A DNA stretch of 64,000 bases from Achromobacter sp. RTa (GTDB lineage: Bacteria > Pseudomonadota > Gammaproteobacteria > Burkholderiales > Burkholderiaceae_B). The position numbers and the translations under genes are program-made. The stretch spans positions 363,203 through 427,202 of the forward strand of contig NZ_JPYO01000046.1 of NCBI RefSeq assembly GCF_000757485.1, in the 5' to 3' direction. Shown here in pieces: positions 25,501-34,385 of the stretch; position 1 is the first letter of the stretch; each line of letters opens with the position of its first letter. A model generated the notes under the pieces. That model saw nothing but the letters and a program-made list of their open reading frames with translations, made no database searches and was not told the DNA's origin.

Positions 25501-28500
25501 GTTTCCGCATCAACGCCAAAGACACCGGCAGCACGGAACCCTGGGTCAAGCACGCCAGCGGCCGCCTGCTGCGCGAGCCCCGCCTGGCGCGCCTGACACA
25601 GCCTGAGCTGACCCTGCCCGAACGCGCGCCCGACTTCACCGGCGACAGCCACAACGCGCTGACTCGCGCCGTCGGCCTGGACTACGGCCCGGCCTTCCGC
25701 GCCGTCAAGCACGGCTGGATGGAATCCGAGACCAGCGCGCTGGCCGTGCTCCAGGCCGACGCCTGCCTGGCCGCCGACCTGGACGCCACCCACTTGCACC
25801 CGGCCCTGCTGGACTGCACCTTCCAGCTCATCATTCAATTGCTCAGGAACGACCCGGCCATGGGCCAGGGCATCGCCTACGTGCCGTCCAAGATCGGCCG
25901 CCTGAGCCTGCGCGCCAACGCCGGCCAGCCCGCCGCCGCGCGCGTGCGGCTGGAGCGCCGCGCCCCGCATTCGCTCACCGCCAGTTTCGAGCTCTACAAC
26001 GCCGAAGGCGTGCAGATCGCCGCCGTCGAGCAGGCCCGCTTCCGCAGCATCCGCCTGCGCAAGGCCGCGGCCGACCACCTGAGCTTCCTGGACACGGCCG
26101 CCATCCCGCGCCCGCACGCCCCGTTCGGCCCCAATCCGGTCGACCACGAAGGCCTGCGCGCCGCGCTGGCCGAAGCCGTCGCCCAGTGCATGGCCGGCGG
26201 CGCGCATGCGCGCTACGCGGACGAAGTCGATCCGCTGCTGGAAAGCCTCTGCGACAGCTTCGCGCTCGATGCCTTGCGCGTCATCGCCCCCGACGGCCGG
26301 CTTGTGCCGCAGGCTCTGATCACCGAGCTTGGCCGCCACACCCCGGAATCCGCGCCGCTGCTGCAATACGTCATCGGCCGCCTGACGGCGGCCGGCTACG
26401 TCGAAGCGCAAGCCACGGGCATCGCACTGCCTGCCGATGACGGCGGCGAAGGCGGCGCCACCGATATCTGGAACACGCTGCTGCGCGAATACCCCGACTA
26501 CGCGCAAATCGTCCACGCCGTCGGCCGCATCGGCCTGCACTTGCCCGCGCTGCTGCGTGGCGAAGCGGCCGTGGATGAGATCTGCCCTCGCGCCACCACC
26601 CCGGCCGCCATCAACCGCAGCCTGCTAGGCGCCGCCAGCGGCCAACGCCTGGGCGTCGCGCTGCGCGCCGCGCTGGAGCAGGCGCAGGCGGCCCGCCTGC
26701 CCGGCCAGCGCCTGGCAGTCATGGAAGTCGGCCAGGCCGCGCCGCTGTTCAATTTCAACTGCTGCGACGCGCTGGACTTCAACGTGGCCGACTACTGCTA
26801 CGCGTCCACCGATGCCGACATGCAGGACCACGTCGGCCATCAGCAATCCGAGCGCTATCCCAACGCCCGCACCGAACGCATCGCCGAAGACGGCGACGCC
26901 GCCGTCCCGCGCTGCGACCTGGTCATCTTCCACTGCGAATTCGACACGCTGGACGCCGCCCGCAACGCGCTCAAGCATGCCCGCGCCAGCCTGCGCGCCG
27001 GCGGCGTGCTGCTGTTCTGCGGCGCCCACCCCGCCACCTGGGCGGACTTCGTCTTCGGCGGCCGCCAGCAATGGTGGCAGCCCGGCGAACAAGGCGAACA
27101 GCTTTCCACCCAGCAGCCCGCCGGCTTCTGGCGGGACGAACTGCAGGCCCTGGGCCTGCAATGCGACGATCCGCTGGAATTCACGCAATCGCTCGCGACC
27201 GGCGCCTACCTGCTGACCGCCCGGCTGGACGCCGGCCAGGCCGCCGCACCGGCGCAGGCCCCCGCCGCCGCGCCGGCCCGCTGGCTGATCCTCGGCGACA
27301 AGAACCCTGAACATGGCGCGGGTTTGGCGCAAGCCCTGGAAGCCAGCCTGAGCGCGGCCGGACACCACGTCCGCCTGGTGGCTGGCGCCGCGCCCGAGGC
27401 CTTGGACGCCCTGCTGCTGGCCGGCGACGCATCGGAGCCGGTAGCGCACGTCGTGCACCTCGACGGCCTGGCCTGGGCCGACGCTCACGAAACGCCCGAC
27501 GAGCTGCTCGCCAAGCAAACGCGCCGCTGCGCGACGGCCGCGGCCGTCATCCAGGCTTGCGAACGCACGCAGGTGCCCGCCACCGTGTGGCTTGTCACCG
27601 CGGATGCCGCGCAGTACCTGCGCCAAACGCCGCAGGCCGCCGGCATGCACGCCCTGAACGATGCCTCATTGTGGGGCTACGGCCGCACGCTGGCCAACGA
27701 AGCATCGAATTTCCGCATCCGCATGGTCGACCTGCCATTGGCCCAGGCCGGCCAGATGGCCGACGCCCTGGCGCGTGAATTGACGTCCATGGACGACGAG
27801 GATGAAATCCTCCTTGCCCCGGGCGGCGAACGCTATGCGCCGCGCATGCGCATCGCCCCGCGCCCCGCCCCGGATACGGCGCGGGCCGCCGAGGCGCATG
27901 CCGTGCGCCTGGGCTTCGAATTCCCCGGCCAACTGCGCAACCTGCGCTGGGAATCCTGCCCCGCCCCGGCCCCGGCTGGCGACCAGCTGGAAGTGCGCAT
28001 CGAAGCCACCGGCCTGAACTTCCGCGACGTCATGTACGCCTTGGGCCTGCTGTCCGACGAAGCGATCGAAAACGGCTTCGCCGGACCCACCCTGGGCCTC
28101 GAATTCTCCGGCACGGTCACCCGCGTCGGCCCTGACGCCTCCGGCTACAGCGTCGGCGACGCTGTCGTGGGCTTCGGCCCCGCCAGCTTTGGCGACCGCG
28201 TGCTGACCCGTCCCAGCGCCATCTCGCACATCCCCGACGGCTTCTCGTTCGAGGCCGCCGCCACCATCCCCAGCACCTTCTTCACCGTCTACTACGCGCT
28301 GCAGCACCTGGCGCGCCTGGAAGAAGGCGAGAAGATCCTGATCCACGGCGCCGCAGGCGGCGTGGGCATCGCGGCCATCCAGTTCGCCCAATGCCTGGGC
28401 GCCGAGATCTACGCCACCGCCGGCTCCGACGAAAAACGCGACCTGCTGCGCCTCCTGGGCGTGCGCCACATCTACGATTCGCGCTCGCTGTCCTACGCCG

Positions 28501-30167
28501 ACGAGATCCTGGCCGACACCGGCGGACGCGGCGTGGACGTCGTGCTGAACTCCCTGGCCGGCGAAGCCGTCAACCGCAACCTGCGCGTGCTGAAGCCGTT
28601 TGGCCGTTTCCTGGAACTGGGCAAACGCGACTTCTACGAAAACACCCGCATCGGCCTGCGCCCGTTCCGCAACAACATCAGCTACTTCGGCATCGACGCC
28701 GACCAGTTGATGAACGAGCGCCCCGGCCTCACGCAGCGCCTGTTCGCGGAAATGATGGCCCTGTTCCGCCAGGGCGCGCTGCACCCGCTGCCCTACACCG
28801 TCTTCGACGCCAACGACATCGTCGACGCCTTCCGCTACATGCAGCAGGCGCGCCAGATCGGCAAGATCGTCGTCACCTACCGCAACGGCATCAGCGGCGT
28901 CCATCACCCCGCCTCCCAAACCGCCGGCGGCCTGGCGCTGCCGGCCGACGCCACCTATCTGGTCACCGGCGGCCTCGGCGGCTTCGGCCTGCGCACCGCG
29001 CAATGGCTGGCCGACCGCGGCGCGCGCAACCTCATCCTGATCAGCCGCAGCGGCCCCGCAAGCGAAACCGCCCAGGCGGCCATCGCGGCTTTCGAAGCCC
29101 AGGGCGTGCGCGTCCACGCGGCCGCCTGCGACGTCACCGACCGCGCAGCGCTGGCCAGCCTGCTGCAGGAAACCTCGGCCACGCTGCCGCCCCTGAAAGG
29201 CGTGGTCCACGCCGCCGTGGTCATCGACGACGGCCTAGCCCGCAGCGCCACGCCCGAACAAATCCAACGCACCCTGGCCGCCAAGGTGCTGGGCGCCCAG
29301 CACCTGCACGAACTCACGCGCGCGCTGCCCCTGGACCTGTTCGTCTTCTACTCATCGGCCACCACCCTGTTCGGCAACCCTGGGCAAAGCAACTACGTCG
29401 CCGCCAACGCCTGGCTGGAACGCCTGGCCGCGCAGCGCCGCGCCGAAGGCCTGCCCGCCACCTGCGTGCGCTGGGGCGCCATCGACGACGTCGGCTTCCT
29501 GGCCCGCAACGAAAAAATCAAGGACGCCCTCCAAAGCCGCATGGGCGGCGGCGCCCTGGCCTCGCAGGTCGCGCTGGACGCGCTGGAAGCCATGCTGGCG
29601 GCCGACGCGTCCGGGCTGGGCGTGCTGGAACTGGACTGGCGCGCGCTCAGCCGCTTCCTCCCCACCGCCGGCCTGCCCAAGTTCTCCGACATCGCCCGCC
29701 GGGCCGGCGACGCCGGCGAAGACGACGGCGGCTCGGACGACATCGCGCACCTGCTCGCCACACTGGACGACGAGGCCCTGCACGAACGCTTCACCGAAAT
29801 GCTCAAGGCCGAGATCGGTGAGATCCTGCGCGTCGCGCCCGACAAGATCGAAGCCACCCGGTCGGTCTACGACATGGGCCTGGACTCGCTCATGGGCGTG
29901 GAACTGGTCGTGGCGCTGGAGAACCGCTTCGGCATCCGCCTGCCCGTCATGGCGCTGAACGAAAGCCCCACCCCCGCCAAGCTCGCCGAGAAGCTCGTTC
30001 TGCTGCTGCGCGACGAACACGACGGCGACGCCGCCGACGCCGTTACCGCCAGCGTGCAGCAGGTCGTCGCGCACCACGCCGCGGAGGTCGCCTCCAGCTC
30101 GGTCTCGGAATTCGTCGACGAGATCAAACTCAACGGCAGCCTCCCCAAGCAACGCATGATTCAGTAG
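22545..30167 (+). CDS. Reducing type I polyketide synthase of the capsule locus (WcbR-like), KS-AT-DH-(degenerate MT)-ER-KR-ACP
   Basis: 2540 residues. KS: DTACSSSLVAFH with Cys172, EAHGTGT with His307 and SNLGHLEA with His347. AT: GHSVGEVAAAW with Ser621 and the specificity region YAFHSPAMD near 723. DH: His923 in LADHVVGDAVVFPG and Asp1090 in LDCTFQ. Residues about 1180-1580 match the position of a C-methyltransferase, but the SAM motif reads VMEVGQAAPLF and looks inactive. ER: HGAAGGVGIAAIQFA near 1934. KR: TYLVTGGLGGFGLR near 2138 with Tyr2284. ACP: DMGLDSLMG with Ser2448. There is no thioesterase. AGAAGGA lies before the ATG. It is the same architecture as B. pseudomallei WcbR, needed for full capsule there. 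The next gene, seven bases away, probably releases the chain. Product and AT substrate are not predictable with confidence. Confidence 0.93.
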   Translation: MRKRVAVIGLSFRFPSTTNDSYWPALLEGRDLVTRVENDRWSADAYLHPAKDHPGTAYTFAAGSIGDVSGFDAGFFGISPREAALMDPQQRLLLEMSWEALENAGIPASTLRGSNCGVYIGIASADYAYRLAEDLGAVDASMATGNTASIAANRLSYFFDLRGPSIAMDTACSSSLVAFHQACRAIQSGECSQALAGGVSLHLHPYGFITFTKASMLSPRGRCNVFDASGDGYVRSEGGGMFLLKDYDQAVADGDNILAVVAGTAVNTDGRKSGLTVPSADAQAALMRQAYEQAGISPADIDYLEAHGTGTAVGDPIETRAIGLALAQQRGKDAPLPIGSVKSNLGHLEAASGVAGLVKALYVLRHREVPATIGIKTLNPKIQFQDWNLDVVTQNRKLRPAGKLVVGVNSFGFGGANAHVILESPPPRSAAAEGKMAKTAPIPVLVSGKSVQALRAAAGEMAEALRGQPAKFLYNAAYHAAMRRDWHNERAVVFGTQCNSVADLLQQFAESGDSTSGVVAGSALPKASGPVLVYSGNGSQWANMGRRLLADPVFASAVDEVDSLFAQYADFSLRKELAGENGDDRYERTEVAQPALFALQVGITRMLAQRGVVPSAVIGHSVGEVAAAWACGALSLPDAVRVIFQRSRLQGQTKGQGRMTAVGISGEEALALIAQHNLGASVCVAGFNSSRGATVAGSPDALAVLEAELAEQSLFYRRLDLDYAFHSPAMDAIEAGIRESLADIQPRAGDVPFYSTVTGALLDGAELNAGYWWRNVREAVRFEQAANQLAGEGNNVYVEIGPHPVLRSYLNDTLKSADMQGRVLSTATRGGDDPEKIWNAAGQVIVSGGHLDLPSLFPWVGPFVDLPTYPWQRERHWHPVTSESLGLLTRRMAHPLLGYAMQQHEHSWENQLDTQSHPVLADHVVGDAVVFPGTGFAEIALAAALRWQGGSADCAELEELEIHAPLLLNAAPSKVLRLQLDDSDGRFRINAKDTGSTEPWVKHASGRLLREPRLARLTQPELTLPERAPDFTGDSHNALTRAVGLDYGPAFRAVKHGWMESETSALAVLQADACLAADLDATHLHPALLDCTFQLIIQLLRNDPAMGQGIAYVPSKIGRLSLRANAGQPAAARVRLERRAPHSLTASFELYNAEGVQIAAVEQARFRSIRLRKAAADHLSFLDTAAIPRPHAPFGPNPVDHEGLRAALAEAVAQCMAGGAHARYADEVDPLLESLCDSFALDALRVIAPDGRLVPQALITELGRHTPESAPLLQYVIGRLTAAGYVEAQATGIALPADDGGEGGATDIWNTLLREYPDYAQIVHAVGRIGLHLPALLRGEAAVDEICPRATTPAAINRSLLGAASGQRLGVALRAALEQAQAARLPGQRLAVMEVGQAAPLFNFNCCDALDFNVADYCYASTDADMQDHVGHQQSERYPNARTERIAEDGDAAVPRCDLVIFHCEFDTLDAARNALKHARASLRAGGVLLFCGAHPATWADFVFGGRQQWWQPGEQGEQLSTQQPAGFWRDELQALGLQCDDPLEFTQSLATGAYLLTARLDAGQAAAPAQAPAAAPARWLILGDKNPEHGAGLAQALEASLSAAGHHVRLVAGAAPEALDALLLAGDASEPVAHVVHLDGLAWADAHETPDELLAKQTRRCATAAAVIQACERTQVPATVWLVTADAAQYLRQTPQAAGMHALNDASLWGYGRTLANEASNFRIRMVDLPLAQAGQMADALARELTSMDDEDEILLAPGGERYAPRMRIAPRPAPDTARAAEAHAVRLGFEFPGQLRNLRWESCPAPAPAGDQLEVRIEATGLNFRDVMYALGLLSDEAIENGFAGPTLGLEFSGTVTRVGPDASGYSVGDAVVGFGPASFGDRVLTRPSAISHIPDGFSFEAAATIPSTFFTVYYALQHLARLEEGEKILIHGAAGGVGIAAIQFAQCLGAEIYATAGSDEKRDLLRLLGVRHIYDSRSLSYADEILADTGGRGVDVVLNSLAGEAVNRNLRVLKPFGRFLELGKRDFYENTRIGLRPFRNNISYFGIDADQLMNERPGLTQRLFAEMMALFRQGALHPLPYTVFDANDIVDAFRYMQQARQIGKIVVTYRNGISGVHHPASQTAGGLALPADATYLVTGGLGGFGLRTAQWLADRGARNLILISRSGPASETAQAAIAAFEAQGVRVHAAACDVTDRAALASLLQETSATLPPLKGVVHAAVVIDDGLARSATPEQIQRTLAAKVLGAQHLHELTRALPLDLFVFYSSATTLFGNPGQSNYVAANAWLERLAAQRRAEGLPATCVRWGAIDDVGFLARNEKIKDALQSRMGGGALASQVALDALEAMLAADASGLGVLELDWRALSRFLPTAGLPKFSDIARRAGDAGEDDGGSDDIAHLLATLDDEALHERFTEMLKAEIGEILRVAPDKIEATRSVYDMGLDSLMGVELVVALENRFGIRLPVMALNESPTPAKLAEKLVLLLRDEHDGDAADAVTASVQQVVAHHAAEVASSSVSEFVDEIKLNGSLPKQRMIQ

Positions 30168-30174
30168 ACAAGAA

Positions 30175-31515
30175 TTGAGCACCGTAAAGAAGCTGCCCGG
30201 CCTTGCCGCCGGCATCAAGGACAAACTCATCCAGCAGGCGCTGGAACGCAAACTGCGCCAGGCCGCCGCGCCCTCCAGCCAGGCGCTGGCGCGCCCCGCT
30301 GAAAAGAAAGCCGAGATCCCCGAGGAACACTACCGGTTCCACCTGCATCCCGGCTACCAGCAGTTGCGCATCATCAACGACGGCGCCAGCCGCCTGGGCA
30401 TCAAAAACCCCTTCTTCAAGCTGCATGAAGGCACCGCAGGCGCCGCCACCCAGATCGGCGGCAACGGCTACATCAACTACGCCAGCTACAACTACCTGAA
30501 CATGTCCGGCGACCCGGACGTGATCGCCGCGGCCAAGGCCGCCATCGATCGCTACGGCACGTCCGTCTCCGCCAGCCGCCTCGTCTCGGGCGAACGCCCC
30601 GTGCACCGCGAACTCGAAACCGAGCTCGCCTCGCTCTACGGCGTGGACGACGCCGTCACCTTCGTCAGCGGCCACGCCACCAACGTATCCACCATCGGCT
30701 ACCTCTTCGGCCCGCGCGACCTGGTCCTGCACGACGAACTGATCCACAACAGCGTCCTGCAAGGCATTCAGCTATCCGGCGCCCGCCGCCTGCCCTTCCG
30801 CCACAACGACTGGGAAGCCCTGGACGCCATCCTGCAAGACCAGCGGCATCAATTCGAACGCGTGCTGATCGTGCTGGAAGGCATCTACAGCATGGACGGC
30901 GATTACCCCGACCTGCCCCGTTTCGTTGAAATCAAACAGCGCCACCGCGCCTTCCTGATGGTCGACGAAGCCCATTCCCTGGGCGTCATGGGCTCGCGCG
31001 GCTATGGCATCCGCGAACACTTCGGCATGGACGGCAAGGACGTCGATATCTGGATGGGCACGCTCAGCAAGACGCTGGCTGGCTGCGGCGGATATATCGC
31101 CGGTGAAACGGCGCTGGTGGAACATTTGAAGTTCCTGGCGCCGGGGTTCCTGTATAGCGTCGGCATGCCTCCTAGTGTGGCGGCTGCGTCGCTGGAGGCG
31201 CTGCGCAAGATGAAGAAATTGCCCGAACGCGTTGCGACGCTGCAGGCGCGGGGGAAGTTTTTTCTTGAGCAGGCGAAAGCGGCGGGGATTAATACCGGCA
31301 CAAGCATGGGATTCGCCGTGGTGCCGGCGATTACGGGGAGTTCGTTGAAGGCGACGCGGCTAGCCACGGAGCTGTTCGCTCACGGCATCAATGTGCAACC
31401 GATCCTCTACCCCGCAGTACCGGAAAAATCGGCGCGGTTGCGCTTCTTCATTTCCTGCCAACACTCTGAAGAGCAATTGCTGCGCACTATTGAGTTATTG
31501 CGCACGGCAACATGA
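30175..31515 (+). CDS. Alpha-oxoamine synthase (8-amino-7-oxononanoate synthase/serine palmitoyltransferase family), WcbT-like
   Basis: 446 residues from a TTG start at 30175, seven bases after the PKS stop; no ATG is available before the conserved core. Fold type I PLP enzyme: YINYASYNYLNMSGDP, SASRLVSGERPVHRELE, VTFVSGHATNVSTIGYLF, LMVDEAHSLGVMGSRGYGI, and the PLP lysine Lys299 in GTLSKTLAGCGGYIAG. An extra N-terminal segment of about 80 residues, basic and Ala-rich, precedes the AONS core. Family members condense an acyl thioester with an amino acid, losing CO2, to give an amino-ketone. Next to a PKS with no thioesterase, the likely acyl donor is the ACP-bound chain (inference). B. pseudomallei has the same wcbR/wcbT neighbours. 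Confidence 0.88.
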   Translation: MSTVKKLPGLAAGIKDKLIQQALERKLRQAAAPSSQALARPAEKKAEIPEEHYRFHLHPGYQQLRIINDGASRLGIKNPFFKLHEGTAGAATQIGGNGYINYASYNYLNMSGDPDVIAAAKAAIDRYGTSVSASRLVSGERPVHRELETELASLYGVDDAVTFVSGHATNVSTIGYLFGPRDLVLHDELIHNSVLQGIQLSGARRLPFRHNDWEALDAILQDQRHQFERVLIVLEGIYSMDGDYPDLPRFVEIKQRHRAFLMVDEAHSLGVMGSRGYGIREHFGMDGKDVDIWMGTLSKTLAGCGGYIAGETALVEHLKFLAPGFLYSVGMPPSVAAASLEALRKMKKLPERVATLQARGKFFLEQAKAAGINTGTSMGFAVVPAITGSSLKATRLATELFAHGINVQPILYPAVPEKSARLRFFISCQHSEEQLLRTIELLRTAT

Positions 31516-31882
31516 TGCGCAGGCCCTTAGAGAAAATTGGAATATTCGAGCGCGAACATCGCGTACATGTGCTTTCATCATTTTCAATTTATACATTTCC
31601 ATCGTCACATCGCTTACCGAATTGCCTCGATACACTGCGCTCACAGTCAATTCTGCAGGATTATGCCCACCTAGCCCCGAATCGACGTTCATTATGAAAT
31701 ACATGTAGTGCCTTGCAACAGATTGCCGCGGCGCAGCAACATGATTTGATCCATACTGCAAAGTTTACTGGGGACTGAACAGCCTCCGTGGCCGAACTAG
31801 TAGATCCGTAGCCATGGGCTAGCCAACCCTCTCTAATGCGTTGAATCAAGCACCCTCTTTAATTTTGGAGCCTTAGTCGTTC
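31516..31882 (+). other. AT-rich intergenic region, junction between high-GC PKS genes and capsule cassette
   Basis: About 370 bases with no supportable gene and a sharp fall in G+C after the PLP enzyme; the last 300 bases of that gene already show relaxed codon use. It probably holds a promoter for wecB and is a likely recombination boundary. Stop codons occur in all frames; the short frames here are not credible. Confidence 0.55.
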
Positions 31883-33025
31883 ATGAAAGTTCTTACGGTA
31901 TTCGGGACGCGCCCGGAAGCCATCAAAATGGCTCCCGTCGTCGCTGCGCTCAACACCCATGCCAACATCGAATCGCGTGTCTGCGTCACCGGCCAACATA
32001 GACACATGCTTGATCAAGTGCTGCAGCTGTTCAGCATCAAACCCGATTACGACCTAGACATCATGCGTCCCGGGCAAGATCTATATTCCGTCACGGCCCG
32101 CGTGCTGGAAGGCATGCGCGACGTGCTCCAGGATTTCCGCCCCGACTACGTCCTTGTGCACGGCGACACGACCACGACATTGGCAGCCTCGATGGCAGCG
32201 TTTTACTCCCGTATCCCGGTTGGCCACGTCGAAGCCGGCCTCCGGACTCACAACCTCTATTCGCCCTGGCCCGAAGAAGCCAACCGCCAGATCACCGGCG
32301 TGCTCGCCGCGCTGCATTTCGCGCCTACCGAACAATCCCGGCAGAATCTGCTGACCGAGAACAAGCCGGAAGCGGCAATCCTGGTGACAGGCAACACCGT
32401 TATCGACGCGCTTCTGACTGTGCAATCCAAAGTCAGGGAGAACGGACCGTTGCGCGATGCTCTGCATGCGCAATACCCGTTCCTCGCCGACGACAAACGC
32501 ATGGTGCTGATTACCGGGCATCGCCGTGAAAACTTCGGCGGCGGTTTCGAAGCGATCTGCGAGGCGATCCGGCAACTGTCGCTGCGCTACCCGGAAATGC
32601 AATTCGTCTATCCCGTGCACCTCAATCCGAACGTGCGCGAGCCCGTGAATCGCCTGCTTACGGGATTGGGCAATGTGCACCTCATCGAACCCCTGGAGTA
32701 CGAACCTTTCGTTTACTTCATGGGCAAGAGCTTCATCATCCTGACCGACTCTGGCGGCATTCAGGAAGAGGCGCCCTCTCTTGGCAAGCCCGTGCTTGTC
32801 ATGCGCGACAACACCGAGCGCCCCGAAGCCGTTGCAGCCGGAACCGTGCGCATGGTCGGCACCGACTCGCAACGTATCGTCCAAGCGGTAAGCGACCTGA
32901 CCGACAACGAAGCCTCCTACCAGAAAATGGCCTATGCCCATAACCCGTACGGCGATGGAGAAGCCTCGCCTCGCATCGTCCAGGCGCTCTTGAACCACTT
33001 TCAAACCCAGCAAAGCTCGAAATGA
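31883..33025 (+). CDS. wecB: UDP-N-acetylglucosamine 2-epimerase (non-hydrolysing)
   Basis: 380 residues, full length. Hallmarks: VLTVFGTRPEAIKMAPVVAA, VCVTGQHRHMLDQVL, VLVHGDTTTTLAASMAAFY, PVGHVEAGLRTHNLYSPWPE, LITGHRRENFGGGFEA, YPVHLNPNVREPV, and LTDSGGIQEEAPSLGKPVLV with MRDNTERPEAV. It converts UDP-GlcNAc to UDP-ManNAc in the cytoplasm. Its stop overlaps the next gene's ATG (ATGA), so the two enzymes are made together and give UDP-ManNAcA. TTGGAG lies 12 bases upstream of the ATG. Confidence 0.95.
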   Translation: MKVLTVFGTRPEAIKMAPVVAALNTHANIESRVCVTGQHRHMLDQVLQLFSIKPDYDLDIMRPGQDLYSVTARVLEGMRDVLQDFRPDYVLVHGDTTTTLAASMAAFYSRIPVGHVEAGLRTHNLYSPWPEEANRQITGVLAALHFAPTEQSRQNLLTENKPEAAILVTGNTVIDALLTVQSKVRENGPLRDALHAQYPFLADDKRMVLITGHRRENFGGGFEAICEAIRQLSLRYPEMQFVYPVHLNPNVREPVNRLLTGLGNVHLIEPLEYEPFVYFMGKSFIILTDSGGIQEEAPSLGKPVLVMRDNTERPEAVAAGTVRMVGTDSQRIVQAVSDLTDNEASYQKMAYAHNPYGDGEASPRIVQALLNHFQTQQSSK

Positions 33026-34296
33026 CGCAGAACACTACTACCCCCACCGTTTCGGTCATCGGCCTCGGCTACATCGGCCTGCCCACTGCGGCAATGCTCG
33101 CCTCCCGCCAGGTCAAGGTCGTCGGCGTCGACATCAATCAGCATGCGGTCGATACAATCAACCGTGGTGCGATCCATATCGTCGAACCCGGCCTCGAGAG
33201 CATCGTGCAGTCGGTGGTCAAGGAAGGTTGGCTGCGCGCGACCACCAAGCCGGAAGCTGCGGACGCGTTTCTCATTGCCGTGCCCACCCCGTTCAAAGGC
33301 GACTACGAACCCGATCTGTCCTATATCCAAGCTGCGGTCGAAGCAATCGCCCCAGTGTTACGCCCGGGCAACGTCGTAATCCTCGAATCCACCTCCCCGG
33401 TCGGCACTACCGAACAGATGGTTCAATGGCTGTCGGAACTGCGTCACGACCTGAAATTGCCTCTGCAAGGCAGCATCGACAGCGACATTTACGTAGCCTA
33501 TTGCCCGGAACGCGTGCTGCCCGGCCAGGTCGTGCGCGAATTGGTTGAAAACGACCGCATCGTCGGCGGTATCAACCCGATCTCCGCCGAGAAGGCAAAG
33601 GCCGTCTACAAGCTGTTCGTGGAAGGTCAGTTGCTCGAAACCAACGCGCGCACCGCGGAAATGTCCAAGCTCACGGAAAACGCCTTCCGCGACGTGAACA
33701 TCGCCTTCGCCAATGAGCTTTCGCTGATCTGCGACAAGCTGCAGATCAATGTGTGGGAACTGATCGGCCTGGCCAACCATCATCCGCGGGTAAACATCCT
33801 GCAGCCCGGCGCGGGCGTCGGCGGCCACTGCATCGCGGTAGATCCGTGGTTCATTGTCAACAAGACCCCCGAGCAGGCGCGCCTAACCCGCACCGCCCGC
33901 GAAGTCAACGATTCCAAACCGCACTGGGTTTTCGGACAGATCGAGGCAGCAATTCACAAGGTCGAAGCCCACGGCACGCCCCGAGGCGAGGTCAAGGTCG
34001 CGCTGCTGGGCCTGGCGTTCAAACCCAATATCGACGACCTGCGTGAAAGCCCCGCCCTGCATATCGCTCAGGAAATCAGCGAAAAGGTCGATTGCGAACT
34101 CTATTACGTAGAGCCGTATATCGACGAACTGCCCAAATCGTTCAAACGCGGCGCCCTCGCACCCATGGACCAAGCACTGCGTGAAGCCGACGTGGTCGCC
34201 GTGCTGGTCAAGCATAGCCAGTTCTCGGAGATGCCCTTGACCATCAAGCAAGGCGCCCATCTGGTCGACGTCGTGGGATTGCCCTCCAAACGTTGA
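33022..34296 (+). CDS. wecC: UDP-N-acetyl-D-mannosamine dehydrogenase
   Basis: 424 residues. NAD-binding VSVIGLGYIGLPTAAMLASR, VDINQHAVDTINRG, then LESTSPVGTTEQMV, YCPERVLPGQVVRELVENDR and IVGG, the catalytic region AEMSKLTENAFRDVNIAFAN, and the active-site Cys in GAGVGGHCIAVDPWFIV. The C-terminal domain has LGLAFKPNIDDLRESPAL. This pattern is of the WecC type, which oxidises UDP-ManNAc to UDP-ManNAcA in two NAD-dependent steps. With WecB it indicates an N-acetylmannosaminuronic acid residue in the capsule. In enteric bacteria the same pair serves ECA; the kps genes downstream point to capsule here. Confidence 0.94.
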   Translation: MTQNTTTPTVSVIGLGYIGLPTAAMLASRQVKVVGVDINQHAVDTINRGAIHIVEPGLESIVQSVVKEGWLRATTKPEAADAFLIAVPTPFKGDYEPDLSYIQAAVEAIAPVLRPGNVVILESTSPVGTTEQMVQWLSELRHDLKLPLQGSIDSDIYVAYCPERVLPGQVVRELVENDRIVGGINPISAEKAKAVYKLFVEGQLLETNARTAEMSKLTENAFRDVNIAFANELSLICDKLQINVWELIGLANHHPRVNILQPGAGVGGHCIAVDPWFIVNKTPEQARLTRTAREVNDSKPHWVFGQIEAAIHKVEAHGTPRGEVKVALLGLAFKPNIDDLRESPALHIAQEISEKVDCELYYVEPYIDELPKSFKRGALAPMDQALREADVVAVLVKHSQFSEMPLTIKQGAHLVDVVGLPSKR

Positions 34297-34385
34297 CCCT
34301 GAATCAGGCAGGCGGCGACTAGATCAGGAACCACCCGCCTAGCCGTGACCCCGGACGCTCATCCTAGCAAGGCAAGCTAGAGAGA

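Noticed and set aside
24258..26540. Very long antisense frames across the PKS (also 23070-24164, 26625-27650, 27666-29210)
   Set aside because: They are shadows caused by GC-rich third positions of the PKS; the sequences are low-complexity Ala/Gly/Arg/Val and no domain is recognisable.
31661..31849. Short frames in the AT-rich gap before wecB
   Set aside because: Under 65 codons, no Shine-Dalgarno, no conserved features.
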